From assembly GCF_014647795.1 (NCBI RefSeq), contig NZ_BMPW01000002.1, positions 310,001 through 374,000 of the forward strand: a DNA stretch of 64,000 nt, given 5' to 3'. The stretch comes from Actinoplanes campanulatus (GTDB taxonomy: Bacteria; Actinomycetota; Actinomycetes; Mycobacteriales; Micromonosporaceae). The stretch's first letter is position 1. Each line of letters opens with the position of its first letter. A model generated the notes under the pieces. It was not told the origin of the DNA. It made no database searches and was given only the letters and a program-made list of their open reading frames with translations. The position numbers were made by a program, and so were the translations under genes. Below, piece by piece: positions 42,412 to 53,750 of the stretch.

Positions 42412-43404
42412 ATGACGGTGGAGTTTCTGGGTATGCGGCGGCACATGCGCCTGGGTGTGCTCGATGTCGGGTCGAATACGGTCAATCTGGTGGTGGCCGA
42501 CGCGGAGTCGGGGCTGCCGCTGCCGGTCCACACGTGGGAGCGGCGGCCGCGGCTGGCGCACCGGCTGCCGGCCGACGGCACGATCGGCGACGAGGCGATG
42601 CGGCGCCTGATCGACGCGGTGGGCGAGGCGGCCGGTGAGGCCCGCCGTGCCGGGGTGAACCGGATGTTCGCCTACACCACGGCGGTGGTCCGGGACGCGC
42701 CCAACCGCGACGAGGCGCTGGTCGCGGTCGAGAAGGCGACCGGCGTACGCCTCGGCACGCTCTCCGGCGTCGAGGACGCCCGGCTCACCTTCCTGGCCGC
42801 CCGGCGCTGGCTGGGCTGGCAGGCCGGCCCGATGCTGATGGTCGACATCGGCGGCGGCTGCCTCGAGGTGGCGTTCGGCCGGGACCGGCTGCCCGAGTCG
42901 GCGATGTCCCTGCCGCTCGGCGCCGGCCGGCTGACCCGCGAGTTCCTCCGCGACGGCGATCCGCCCTCGCCGCGGGCCGTCGAACGGCTGCGGCGGCATG
43001 TGCGGGACCGGTTCGCCGAGGTCGCCGCCCGTACCTCCTGGGAGTCGCCGCGGACTTCGGTGGCCGCCTCGAAGACCTTCCAGCAGTTGGCCCGGCTGAC
43101 CGGGGCGCCGCCGCTGCGGCTCGGCCCGTTCGTGCCGCGCGAGCTGACGGCCCGGGCGCTGCGGCCCTGGATCAAGCGGCTGGCCGCGATGCCCAGCCCG
43201 AAACGGGCCCGGCTGCCCGGTGTGTCGCCGCACCGGGCCCGGCAGATTCTGGCCGGGGCCATCGTGGCGCACGAGGTGATGCGCCGGCTCGGCGTCGAGT
43301 CGCTGCGGATCTGCCCGTGGGGCCTGCGCGAGGGCATCCTGCTGCGCGAACTGGAGGCCCGGCAGGTTCCGCTGGGCAACGCCGCCTGGGTGCCCTGGGA
43401 CTGA
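42412..43404 (+). CDS. Ppx/GppA family phosphatase
   Basis: 330 residues of the ASKHA fold: phosphate 1 motif VLDVGSNTVNLVV, later MVDIGGGCLEVAFG and MSLPLGAGRLTREF. Predicted exopolyphosphatase or guanosine pentaphosphate phosphohydrolase, linking polyphosphate and stringent response. An in-frame second ATG (MRRHMRLGVLDVG) is an alternative start. Not linked to its neighbours by overlap. Confidence 0.85.
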   Translation: MTVEFLGMRRHMRLGVLDVGSNTVNLVVADAESGLPLPVHTWERRPRLAHRLPADGTIGDEAMRRLIDAVGEAAGEARRAGVNRMFAYTTAVVRDAPNRDEALVAVEKATGVRLGTLSGVEDARLTFLAARRWLGWQAGPMLMVDIGGGCLEVAFGRDRLPESAMSLPLGAGRLTREFLRDGDPPSPRAVERLRRHVRDRFAEVAARTSWESPRTSVAASKTFQQLARLTGAPPLRLGPFVPRELTARALRPWIKRLAAMPSPKRARLPGVSPHRARQILAGAIVAHEVMRRLGVESLRICPWGLREGILLRELEARQVPLGNAAWVPWD

Positions 43405-43524
43405 GAACGTCACGCCGGATCGAAACGGGATGTCCCCTATCGGTCGAACATTCGTCCTAGACTCCCCAGGGTGATGTGACGCGCACCATCATGCGTCTAT
43501 GGGTCGACAGGAGGGGAGTGGAAC

Positions 43525-44643
43525 GTGAGCGGTGTTCGATTGCTGGTCGGGACACGTAAGGGACTGTTCATCCTGACCTCGGACGGCAAGCGCGAGGACT
43601 GGAAGGTGGACGGCCCGCACTTCGCCGGATGGGAGATCTACCACGCCAACGGCTCGCCGGTGGACACCGACCGGCTCTACGTGTCGCAGTCCGGCGGCTG
43701 GTTCGGCCAGATCATCCAGCGCTCCGACGACGGCGGCGCCAACTGGGAGACGGTGGACAACGACTTCACCTACGCCGGCGACGTCGGAGACCATCTCTGG
43801 TACGACGGGACCCCGCGCCCGTGGGAGTTCAAACGGGTCTGGCACCTGGAGCCGTCCCGCACCGACCCGGACACGGTGTATGCCGGGGTCGAGGACGCCG
43901 CCCTCTACAAGAGCACCGACGGCGGCCAGAAATGGGTGGAGCTCACCGGCCTGCGTACCCATCCGTCGGCACCCAAGTGGCAGCCCGGCGCCGGCGGCAT
44001 GTGCCTGCACACGATCCTGCTGGACCCGGTGAACCCGGACCGCATCTACGTGGCGATCTCGGCGGCCGGCGTGTTCCGCAGCGACGACGGCGGCGAGACC
44101 TGGCAGCCGGTCAACCGGGGATTGCAGAGCAACATGGAGCTGCCCGACCCGGACGCCGAGGTGGGCCACTGCGTGCACCGGCTCGCCATGCACCCGTCCC
44201 GCCCGGACACGCTGTTCATGCAGAAGCACTGGGACGTGATGCGCAGCGACGACGCCGGCGCCAACTGGCGTGAGGTGAGCGGGGACCTGCCGACCGACTT
44301 CGGCTTCCCGATCGCGGTGCACGCCCACGAGCCGGAGACGATCTACGTGGTGCCGATCACCAGCGACCAGCAGCACTTCGTGATGGACGGCCGGCTGCGC
44401 GTCTACCGCAGCCGGACCGGGGGCGAGCGGTGGGAGGCCCTCACCGCCGGCCTGCCCCAGGAGAACTGCTACGTCAACGTGCTCCGTGACGCGATGGCGG
44501 TCGACACGCTCGACTCCTGCGGCATCTACTTCGGCACCAGCGGCGGCCAGGTGTACGCCTCCGCCGACAGCGGCGACACGTGGCGCGCCGTCGTCCGCGA
44601 CCTGCCTCCGGTGCTCTCCGTGGAAGTGCAGGTGCTGCCGTGA
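43525..44643 (+). CDS. BNR/VPS10-type beta-propeller protein
   Basis: 372 residues with repeated Asp-box (S-x-D-x-G-x-x-W) motifs: [54 protein letters not shown]. This builds a seven-bladed-type propeller. No signal peptide, so probably cytoplasmic and not a true sialidase. The GTG start follows GGAGGGGAG. Its stop overlaps the MoaD-like gene as GTGA, which couples the two and suggests a common function that I cannot name. Confidence 0.82.
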   Translation: MSGVRLLVGTRKGLFILTSDGKREDWKVDGPHFAGWEIYHANGSPVDTDRLYVSQSGGWFGQIIQRSDDGGANWETVDNDFTYAGDVGDHLWYDGTPRPWEFKRVWHLEPSRTDPDTVYAGVEDAALYKSTDGGQKWVELTGLRTHPSAPKWQPGAGGMCLHTILLDPVNPDRIYVAISAAGVFRSDDGGETWQPVNRGLQSNMELPDPDAEVGHCVHRLAMHPSRPDTLFMQKHWDVMRSDDAGANWREVSGDLPTDFGFPIAVHAHEPETIYVVPITSDQQHFVMDGRLRVYRSRTGGERWEALTAGLPQENCYVNVLRDAMAVDTLDSCGIYFGTSGGQVYASADSGDTWRAVVRDLPPVLSVEVQVLP

Positions 44644-44936
44644 TCCGTGTCGTCCTCCCGCCGCACCTGCGCAATCTCGCGCACGTGACCGGGGAGGTGC
44701 GGGTCGAGGTGCCCGGGGAGGTGACCCAGCGGCACGTCCTCGACGCGGTCGAGGAGCGTTATCCGATGCTGCGCGGCACCATGCGGGACCGGGCCACCGG
44801 CAAGCGGAGGGCGCTGGTGCGCTTCTTCGCCTGCGAGGAGGACCTGTCCAACGAGTCGCCGGACGATCCGCTGCCGGACCGGGTGGTCAAGGGTGAGGAG
44901 CCGTTCATGGTGGTCGGCGCGATGGCCGGCGGCTGA
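44640..44936 (+). CDS. MoaD/ThiS-like ubiquitin-fold protein ending in Gly-Gly
   Basis: 98 residues with a beta-grasp pattern ([24 protein letters not shown]...[15 protein letters not shown]) and the C-terminal sequence [10 protein letters not shown] terminal Gly-Gly is what MoaD, ThiS and Ubact/UBL carriers need for adenylation and thiocarboxylate or isopeptide formation. The GTG start is inside the stop of the propeller gene (GTGA). No E1-like enzyme is in the window. Confidence 0.8.
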   Translation: MIRVVLPPHLRNLAHVTGEVRVEVPGEVTQRHVLDAVEERYPMLRGTMRDRATGKRRALVRFFACEEDLSNESPDDPLPDRVVKGEEPFMVVGAMAGG

Positions 44937-44992
44937 CCCGGCCCCCGGCCTGCCGGGATCGTCGATGCTGGTGGCGGCATACGATCGGGGGC

Positions 44993-45541
44993 ATGGCCAG
45001 GCGTACCGGGGAGGCGACCCGCGAGGAGATCCGTAACGCGGCGACCCGTCTCTTCCGGGAGCGTGGCTTCGCCCGCACGTCGGTGCGCGACATCGCGGCG
45101 CAGGCCGCCACCAACCCGGCGCTGGTGATCCGGCACTTCGGGACCAAGGAGCTGCTGTTCCTGGACACCATGCACCTGACCATCGACGACGAGCCGCTGC
45201 TCGACGTCCCGCTGGAGCGGTTCGGTGAGCGGTTCGTCGAGGTGCTGCTCGCCGACGACGACATCCGCGGCGTCTACCTGGCACTGGTGCACGGCAGCAA
45301 CGAGCAGCGGATCCAGGCCCGCCTCCAGGACATCCACGAGCGCACCTTCGTCGAGCCCGTCCGGGCCCGCCTCACCGGCCCGGACGCCGACATCCGGGCA
45401 CGTCTGGCCGCCGCGGTGGTCGGCGGTCTGCTCTACGCCCTCTGGGTGGTGGAGGACGAGCATCTGGTGACCGCCGACCGGCCGGTCCTGGTGGCGCGCT
45501 ACGGCGCGCTGTTGCAGCAGGCCCTGACCCCGCGCGGGTGA
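44993..45541 (+). CDS. TetR family regulator
   Basis: 182 residues. HTH about 8-55 (TREEIRNAATRLFRERGFARTSVRDIAAQAATNPALVIRHFGTK), C-terminal domain of the TetR_C type seen in many actinobacterial regulators. It converges with the SDR gene (4-bp gap), so it need not regulate it. The target is unknown. Confidence 0.87.
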   Translation: MARRTGEATREEIRNAATRLFRERGFARTSVRDIAAQAATNPALVIRHFGTKELLFLDTMHLTIDDEPLLDVPLERFGERFVEVLLADDDIRGVYLALVHGSNEQRIQARLQDIHERTFVEPVRARLTGPDADIRARLAAAVVGGLLYALWVVEDEHLVTADRPVLVARYGALLQQALTPRG

Positions 45542-45545
45542 CCGG

Positions 45546-46559
45546 CTACTGCACGGACCAGCCGCCGTCGGACGGCAGGACCACGCCGTTGAGGTTCACC
45601 CCGTCGTCGCTGAGCAGGAAGGTGATCGACGCGGCCAGGTGCTCGGCCATCGCCACGCCCGGGATGAGCTGGAGGAACGGGCCGGTCCGCCCGCGCCCGA
45701 ACTCCGAGGTGTTCACCGGGGCCATGCCGGTGGCCACCCCGCCGGGCGCCACCGCGTTGGTCCGGATGCCCTGCTGCCCGTACATGAACGCGGTGTTCTT
45801 GGTGATGCCGACGACCGCGTGCTTGGACGCCGTGTAGGCGACGCCCGCGGCGTTGCCGCGCAGCGCCGCCTCGGAGGCGACGTTGACGATCGCGCCGCGC
45901 CCGGCGGAGAGCATGGCCGGCAGAACCGCGCGGGTGAGGCGGAAGACACCGTCCACGTTGACCGCGAAGACCTTCTCCCAGACGGCGTCGGCTGTTTCGT
46001 GGGCCGGGCTGAAGTCGTCGACCACACCGGCGATGTTGGCCAGGCCGTCGATGCGGTCGCCGGCGGCGGCCACGATCCGCTCGATGTCGCCCGACCGGGT
46101 GATGTCCCCGGCGACCGCGACGAACGACTCGCCCAGCTCGGCCTCGGCCTCCTTGAGCTTCTCGGCGGTGATGTCGACGCCGATGACCCGGCCGCCCTCG
46201 CGGACGATGCGGGACGCGGTGGCCCGCCCGATGCCGGAGGCGGCGCCGGTCACGATGACCGTCCTGCCGTCGAACCGGCCGGCGGTGATCCGCTCCTGCC
46301 AGCCGGCGCTCTCGCCGGACTCGACCGGGGCGACGCCGCCGTTGACCTGGAGCACCAGGTCGTCGATCACCGACTGCGGCATCTTGCCCTGGCTGAGGGC
46401 GACCAGCTGCTGGAGCGGGATTCCGCGGACCGGCGCGAGCGAGGAGGCGTCGGCGCCGCCCGCCGCGAGCAGCTCGCCCAGAGCCGGGCCGCCCACCGGG
46501 TGGTCGAGCCATTCACCGACGGTGTTCGCCGCGGTCAGGGGCTTCGGCGCGGTCGTCAT
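45546..46559 (-). CDS. Short-chain dehydrogenase/reductase with N-terminal extension
   Basis: 337 residues. A ~90-residue N-terminal helical extension precedes a classical SDR: TGAASGIGRA (cofactor), NIAGV, and catalytic Ser plus YTASK (VAYTASKHAVVG). Closing SDGG as in 3-oxoacyl-ACP-reductase-like enzymes. The extension (VGEWLDHPVGGPALGELLAAGG) resembles that of related actinobacterial SDRs. The substrate is unknown. ATG at 46559. Confidence 0.87.
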   Translation of the reverse strand: MTTAPKPLTAANTVGEWLDHPVGGPALGELLAAGGADASSLAPVRGIPLQQLVALSQGKMPQSVIDDLVLQVNGGVAPVESGESAGWQERITAGRFDGRTVIVTGAASGIGRATASRIVREGGRVIGVDITAEKLKEAEAELGESFVAVAGDITRSGDIERIVAAAGDRIDGLANIAGVVDDFSPAHETADAVWEKVFAVNVDGVFRLTRAVLPAMLSAGRGAIVNVASEAALRGNAAGVAYTASKHAVVGITKNTAFMYGQQGIRTNAVAPGGVATGMAPVNTSEFGRGRTGPFLQLIPGVAMAEHLAASITFLLSDDGVNLNGVVLPSDGGWSVQ

Positions 46560-46679
46560 AGGGTGGTTTCCCTTCGGTCGGGGGGAGCGGGGGCGGAAGT
46601 CAACTTAGTTTACTTCGGCTCGCCCGGCGAGCGCGGACCAGGAGCGATCCGACAGGGCGAAACACGCTACGGTCCACCA

Positions 46680-47882
46680 ATGGGACTGCTGGACAGGTTC
46701 GCCGGTTCGCCGCGGCGCCGTTTCGCCCAGCTCGCTCTCCGGGTGGCCCGGCGTACCCCCGGCGTGGAGCGTGCGGTCTACCAGCCGGACGACTTCGCCA
46801 TCGCGATCCACCGGACCGGTGCGACCGGACCGGCCCACCTCTACCTCTCCAACGTCTTCCGGGAGACCGCGGGCGCCTCCCCGGCGGAACGCCGCCAGCA
46901 GCTCGAGCGCCTCATCCGGCTGATCGCGCCGCTTCCGGAAGAGGATTGGGAGGCGGTACGCGCAAAGCTGCGCCCGGTGTTGCGCCCGGTGACGTTCGGC
47001 GCGGCCGGGCCGACCGGGATGCGCCCGCCGCTGTCCCGCCCGGCCATGCCGCACCTGCGCGAGCTCGTCGTGATCGATACCCCGGAGGCGATGGCGTACG
47101 TGTCGCCGGATCGCCTGGAGACGTGGGGCGTACCGGTCGACGAGGTGTTCGCGGTGGCCCGGGAGAACCTGGCCGTCATCGCCCGCGGAGCCCTGGACCG
47201 GCCGTGGCGCGACGGCACGGCGATCAGCATCCTCGACGACGGCGACGGCTACTTCACCTCGCTGCTGCTGTCGCCGGGTTGGCTGTCCGAGGTGGGGGAG
47301 CGGATGGGCGGCCCGGCCCTGGCGTTCGTGCCGGACAGCAACACCCTGCTGGTCACCCCACTGCCGGACACCGGGGCGGAGCAGATCTACGCCGCCGTCG
47401 AGCACTCCTTCGGCGAGGCGGTCCGCTACCTCTCCCCGGTCGGCTACGTGGCCGGGCCGGACGGGCGGTCGGTGCCGTACGCTCCGCCGCCCGGGCATCC
47501 GCACCACCGGCCGGCCCGCCGCGCCGACGCGGTGCTGGCGCTGACCGAGTACTCGAACCAGACCGAATGGCTCGCCGACCAGTACGCGAAAGCCGGCGTC
47601 GACGTGCACGTGGGCAGCCTGATCGCGGTCGAGCCGTCCGGCGGCGGCCCGGTCGAGACCATCGCCACCTGGACCGACGGCGTCAGCACGCTGCTGCCCC
47701 GCGCCGACTCGGTGGCGTTCGCCCGGGCCGGCGACGGCATCGACTTCCGGGTGCCGTGGCGGATCGCCGAACTGGAGGCCGGCCTGTGCCCGGAGCCGCT
47801 GCTCGCCCCGGCCCGCTACCGGGTCGAGACGTGGCCGTCCGCCGACGTGCTGGACGGGATGCGCCGGCACCGTCTCGACTGA
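46680..47882 (+). CDS. DUF1444-like hypothetical protein
   Basis: 400 residues, no signal peptide. ELVVIDTPEAMAYVSPDRLETWGVPVDEVFAVARENLA and LLLSPGWLSEVGERMGGPALAFVPDSNTLLVTPL fit the DUF1444 type (uncharacterised, Gram-positive). The second half (~270-400) reads like an added domain of unknown type. Divergent from the SDR at 46559 with 120 bp between. Confidence 0.7.
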   Translation: MGLLDRFAGSPRRRFAQLALRVARRTPGVERAVYQPDDFAIAIHRTGATGPAHLYLSNVFRETAGASPAERRQQLERLIRLIAPLPEEDWEAVRAKLRPVLRPVTFGAAGPTGMRPPLSRPAMPHLRELVVIDTPEAMAYVSPDRLETWGVPVDEVFAVARENLAVIARGALDRPWRDGTAISILDDGDGYFTSLLLSPGWLSEVGERMGGPALAFVPDSNTLLVTPLPDTGAEQIYAAVEHSFGEAVRYLSPVGYVAGPDGRSVPYAPPPGHPHHRPARRADAVLALTEYSNQTEWLADQYAKAGVDVHVGSLIAVEPSGGGPVETIATWTDGVSTLLPRADSVAFARAGDGIDFRVPWRIAELEAGLCPEPLLAPARYRVETWPSADVLDGMRRHRLD

Positions 47883-47937
47883 GCATCCTCAGGTTGCCGA
47901 TCCCGCACGGCGAGGCGCACGGTGGTCGAGGGAGACT

Positions 47938-47954
47938 GCACCCCGAAGGGGTGC
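47938..47954 (+). terminator. Small hairpin before the oxidoreductase gene
   Basis: GCACCCC-GAA-GGGGTGC, a 7-bp stem with a 3-nt loop, 55 bp after the preceding stop and 18 bp before the next ATG. May terminate the upstream gene or structure the leader. Confidence 0.35.
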
Positions 47955-47972
47955 CGCGATGGGGAGGGTCCG

Positions 47973-50233
<2,261 letters not shown>

Positions 50234-50237
<4 letters not shown>

Positions 50238-51196
50238 ACGTTGTCGGTGGTGGCCGGGGCGCTCTCGAAGATCCCGGCCAGGGTCTCCACCCCGCCACCC
50301 CAGGCGGCCGCCAGGACGGCGGCGACCACGGCCATCGCCTGGAGCGCGTGCGCGGCCCCGCGGCCGGTCATCGCCCGCGTCAGGTTGCGGCCCACGGCGC
50401 GCGGCAGCGTACGCCGCAGGTAGTCCTTCTCCGCGCCGAGCTCCTGGTCCTTCGGCATCAGGCCGGCCATCTGCACCTTGCCGCGGCCCTCGGCGTAGCA
50501 GCGCCGGATCAGGAACCCGAACGTCGACCGGTCGGCCGGCACCTCGTGGTCGATGGTGGCGTGCGGCACGTACATCCACCGGCCGCCGGCCGCCGCGCTC
50601 ATCCGCAGGCACAGTTCGGTGTCCTCGGGCCGGTTCTGGTCGCCCAGCTTGCCGAACCCGGTACGGAAGCCGCCGACCGCCAGGAACGCGTCCCGCCGCA
50701 CGATCATGTTCGCGGACCAGACGTTGCGGATCGGCGCGGTCCTCGTCGGCATCCCGGTGTAGGAGACCCCGACCGCCCAGAGCAGCTCGTCCGGCATCCA
50801 CGCCGGGCGGGGTCCGGCCCAGGCCGGGATGATGCCGCCGCCGGTGCCGACCACCGACGGGTCGGCGGACGGCGTCAACTGGTGCGCCAGCCACTCGGGG
50901 CTGGCCACGGTGTCGTCGTCGAGGAACGCGATGAACGGCGTACGGGTGTGGAAGGCCCCGGTGTTGCGGTTGCCGGACGCGCCCCGCGCGTACGCGTTCT
51001 CCAGCACGGTCACCCCGGAGAACGTGAGCTTCACCCGGTTCGCCATCTCCGGGTTGTGGTCGACGACCACCACGATCTCGGCCGCCGGGTGCGTCTGCGT
51101 CTGGGCGGAGGTGATCGTACGGGTGAGCGACGCCCACCGCTTCTCACTGTGTGTCGGGATGACGATGCTGACGTCGGAACTGCTGTTGTGCTCCAA
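50234..51196 (-). CDS. GT2 family glycosyltransferase
   Basis: 320 residues: SIVIPTHSEKRWASLTRTI, metal-binding DDD in IAFLDDDTVASPEW, NVWSANMIVRRDAFLAVGGF and EDTELCLRM. One C-terminal hydrophobic helix (ALQAMAVVAAVLAAAWGGG). A TTG at 51196 has AGGAG eight bases upstream and starts just before SIVIP. ATG 51223 is an alternative. Acceptor unknown. The gap 51224-51511 holds no gene I can support. Confidence 0.85.
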
Positions 51197-51511
51197 GCCG
51201 TTTGCTCCTGGGCGACGGCGCATGACGCGGTGGGGGGCGCGATTTGCGTTACGGGTGCGGACAAGGGGGAAAGGGATCCGGGGCGCAGACGGGGCCTCGG
51301 AATGCAGCATCCTACGCGTAAAAGGCGAACCAATTACGCGTTGGTGACGAGGGTGGTCGAGGTGATGTCCAGCACCCCGCAGGGCCGGTGGCAGGAGCTT
51401 TCCCGAGAATCCTGTGGTGAGCCTGTGGATTCGGGAAACCCGCGTCGACGGCGATGTGAGCCCGGTCGCTCCCCGTCCGGACGGGGAGCGAGCGAAATAG
51501 GATGATCACCC

Positions 51512-52066
51512 ATGGTGGTGGCGGAAACGGGTGCGGCTGAGCGCATAGTCGCGTGGGCGGAAGCCCGGCGCCCGCCGATCGTGGACCGGCGGATCCTCGC
51601 GATAGAAGGCCGTTCCGGATCAGGCAAGACCACCCTCGCGGCGGCCCTCGCCGACCGAACGGGGGCGCCGACCATCCACATGGATGATCTCTACACCGGA
51701 TGGGACGGGCTCCGCCCCGGCGTCACGGCCCTGCGCGAGTGGATCCTCGAACCGCTCGCCGCCGGAGAGCCTGCCGTGTGGCGGCGCTGGGACTGGACCG
51801 CCGGCGCCTACGCGGAGGAACACCGGGTGCCGCCGGGCGGGTGGCTGATCGTCGAAGGGGTCGGCACGGGGGCGCGGGTGCTCACCCCGTACCTCATCGG
51901 TCTGGTCTGGCTGGAGTGCCCCACCGCGGAGCGCAAGCGGCGCGCGCTCGCCCGGGACGGCGCCACCTATGCCCCGCACTGGGACCGGTGGGCCGCGCAG
52001 GAGGCCGCCTTCCACACGGCCGAGCAGGTCCGCGCCCGAGCGGACCTGCTCATCGAGACGTGCTGA
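51512..52066 (+). CDS. P-loop kinase, uridine-kinase-like
   Basis: 184 residues with Walker A GRSGSGKTTLA, then IHMDDLYTGWDGL and WLIVEGVGTGARVL, as in uridine kinase/phosphoribulokinase-like small-molecule kinases. The substrate is not identifiable. Its stop is one base from the convergent gene at 52068. Confidence 0.83.
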   Translation: MVVAETGAAERIVAWAEARRPPIVDRRILAIEGRSGSGKTTLAAALADRTGAPTIHMDDLYTGWDGLRPGVTALREWILEPLAAGEPAVWRRWDWTAGAYAEEHRVPPGGWLIVEGVGTGARVLTPYLIGLVWLECPTAERKRRALARDGATYAPHWDRWAAQEAAFHTAEQVRARADLLIETC

Positions 52067-52067
52067 C

Positions 52068-53162
52068 TCACTCCTTCATGGCGTACTCGTCCAGGCGGGG
52101 GTCGTCGGCGGGGAGCTGGCGCAGGCCGGCCAGCAGGGCGCGGACGGCGGCCGGGTCGCCGTGGACCTCGGTGTCGGCCCAACTGCCCGGTTGTGCCTCG
52201 TAGGAGAGGCTCGACTTCCAGTTGATCAAGGGGTGGCCGTTCAGGGACTCCAGCCGTAGGCCGGTCTTCAGATCCGCGGCGAGCGGCTCCAGCCGGCCGC
52301 TGCGGACGTTGACGATCCAGTCGCCGTGGCCGTCGGTGAGGGTGATGTACCAGTCCTCGGTGGGGGTCTCCGCCGGGTAGCGCGGTCCGGTCCGCTGGTG
52401 CAGCACCCGCAACCGGGGGGCCTGCTCGCCGGACCAGACGACCTGGTCGCCGTCGGTGCGGACGGCGGACATGATCTTGCGGGCCTGGTCCAGGGGGTAG
52501 CCCGAGACGGTCGCCTGCCAGTACTTTCCGCGCTCGTCGGGCCACACCCAGGAGATCGAGTCCCGCCATTCGTAGCGCACGGCCGGGCGGCCGTTGAGGG
52601 TGTCGTCGGAGCGGACCGGCTTCGGGTTCACCTCGACGCCGTCCTCCTCGTAGGAGATCCGGTCGACCGGGCCGTTCACCCACAGGCCGCCCCGCATCAC
52701 GCCCTCCTCGTCGAGGTCGGCGGCCATCAGCGACGGGACGGTGCACGCGGCCGGCCAGGTGGAGGAGCGGGCGAACACGTTCACCAGCCGCCAGCCGTCC
52801 GGGATCACGGTGGGGAACAGTCGCACCCTCGCCTTGTCGGGGCGGATCGGGTCGGCGTACCCCTCGATGGTGGATCCGCAGCTCAGCGAGCCGTCCATGG
52901 CGATGGCCGCGGAGATCAGGGGGTCCGGCTCGGGTGACCACAGGCGGGTCCCGGCGACCGTCACCACCACGGCGGCGGTGGTCAGCCCGGCCAGTACGGC
53001 CAGGCGGCGGCCGTGGCGGCGTGGCGCGGAGCTGACGGCGACCGAGTGCCGCCGGTGGTCGACGGCGGCGCGGATCGCGGCGAGCCGCTCGGCGTCACCG
53101 GGTTCGGCATCCGGCGCCGGGTTCGCCGCGAGCAGGGCGGACGGCAGATCGTTGCGGTTCAT
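52068..53162 (-). CDS. Membrane protein partnered with an ECF sigma factor
   Basis: 364 residues: a cytoplasmic ~50-residue N-terminus (AERLAAIRAAVDHRRHS), one transmembrane helix (RLAVLAGLTTAAVVVTVAG) and an external domain of ~280 residues with Cys pairs. Its ATG overlaps the sigma factor stop as ATGA. The topology fits an anti-sigma or sensor role, but no zinc-finger motif is visible. The external domain is not recognised. Confidence 0.75.
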   Translation of the reverse strand: MNRNDLPSALLAANPAPDAEPGDAERLAAIRAAVDHRRHSVAVSSAPRRHGRRLAVLAGLTTAAVVVTVAGTRLWSPEPDPLISAAIAMDGSLSCGSTIEGYADPIRPDKARVRLFPTVIPDGWRLVNVFARSSTWPAACTVPSLMAADLDEEGVMRGGLWVNGPVDRISYEEDGVEVNPKPVRSDDTLNGRPAVRYEWRDSISWVWPDERGKYWQATVSGYPLDQARKIMSAVRTDGDQVVWSGEQAPRLRVLHQRTGPRYPAETPTEDWYITLTDGHGDWIVNVRSGRLEPLAADLKTGLRLESLNGHPLINWKSSLSYEAQPGSWADTEVHGDPAAVRALLAGLRQLPADDPRLDEYAMKE

Positions 53163-53689
53163 CGCAGGCCTCCCGGAACGGTGGCGGGCAGAAGGGCCGG
53201 GCCGGACTCCCCGGCCAGGTCGGTCATGACGGTCTTCAGGCGGCGGCGGGCACGATGCAGGCGTACGGCCAGCGCGCCCCGGGAACATCCGAGCGCGGCC
53301 GCCGCCTCGGGCCGGGTCAATCCGTCCCAGGCGAGCAGCATCAGCAGTTCCCGGTCGTCGGCGGGCAGCCGGTCCAGGGCCCGCCCGACCAGGCCGGACG
53401 GATCCCCGGTGCTGGGCCGGGGCTGGGCGGCGAGCCGGTCGTGCAGGGCCTCGCGCCGCTGCTCGGACCGGCGCACGTTGGCGCTCACCCGCCGGGCCAC
53501 CCCGAACAGCCAGGGCCGGGTCGCCTCCGGGATCTCGCGGAGCCGCCGCCACGCCACCACGAACGTCTCGGCGACCACCTCGTCGGCCTGGTCGCCGTCG
53601 ACCCGGCGGCGCGCGTAGGCCAGCACGGCCGCGGCGTGGTCGCGCCACAGCCGGTCGAATCTCTCCTCGTCGGGCGCGTCGTCGCCCAC
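53159..53689 (-). CDS. ECF-type RNA polymerase sigma factor
   Basis: 176 residues: sigma region 2 (ADEVVAETFVVAWRRLREIPEATRPWLFGVARR) and region 4 (LPADDRELLMLLAWDGLTRPEAAAALGCSRGALAVRLHRARRRL). Co-translated with the membrane protein downstream (ATGA). Directs extracytoplasmic-stress-type transcription; stimulus unknown. Confidence 0.92.
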   Translation of the reverse strand: MGDDAPDEERFDRLWRDHAAAVLAYARRRVDGDQADEVVAETFVVAWRRLREIPEATRPWLFGVARRVSANVRRSEQRREALHDRLAAQPRPSTGDPSGLVGRALDRLPADDRELLMLLAWDGLTRPEAAAALGCSRGALAVRLHRARRRLKTVMTDLAGESGPALLPATVPGGLR

Positions 53690-53750
53690 TCCTGCCTCCC
53701 CGGTCGTCGATGGCTCTCACCACCGAAGGTGTCCGGCAGGCGGCGAGAGA

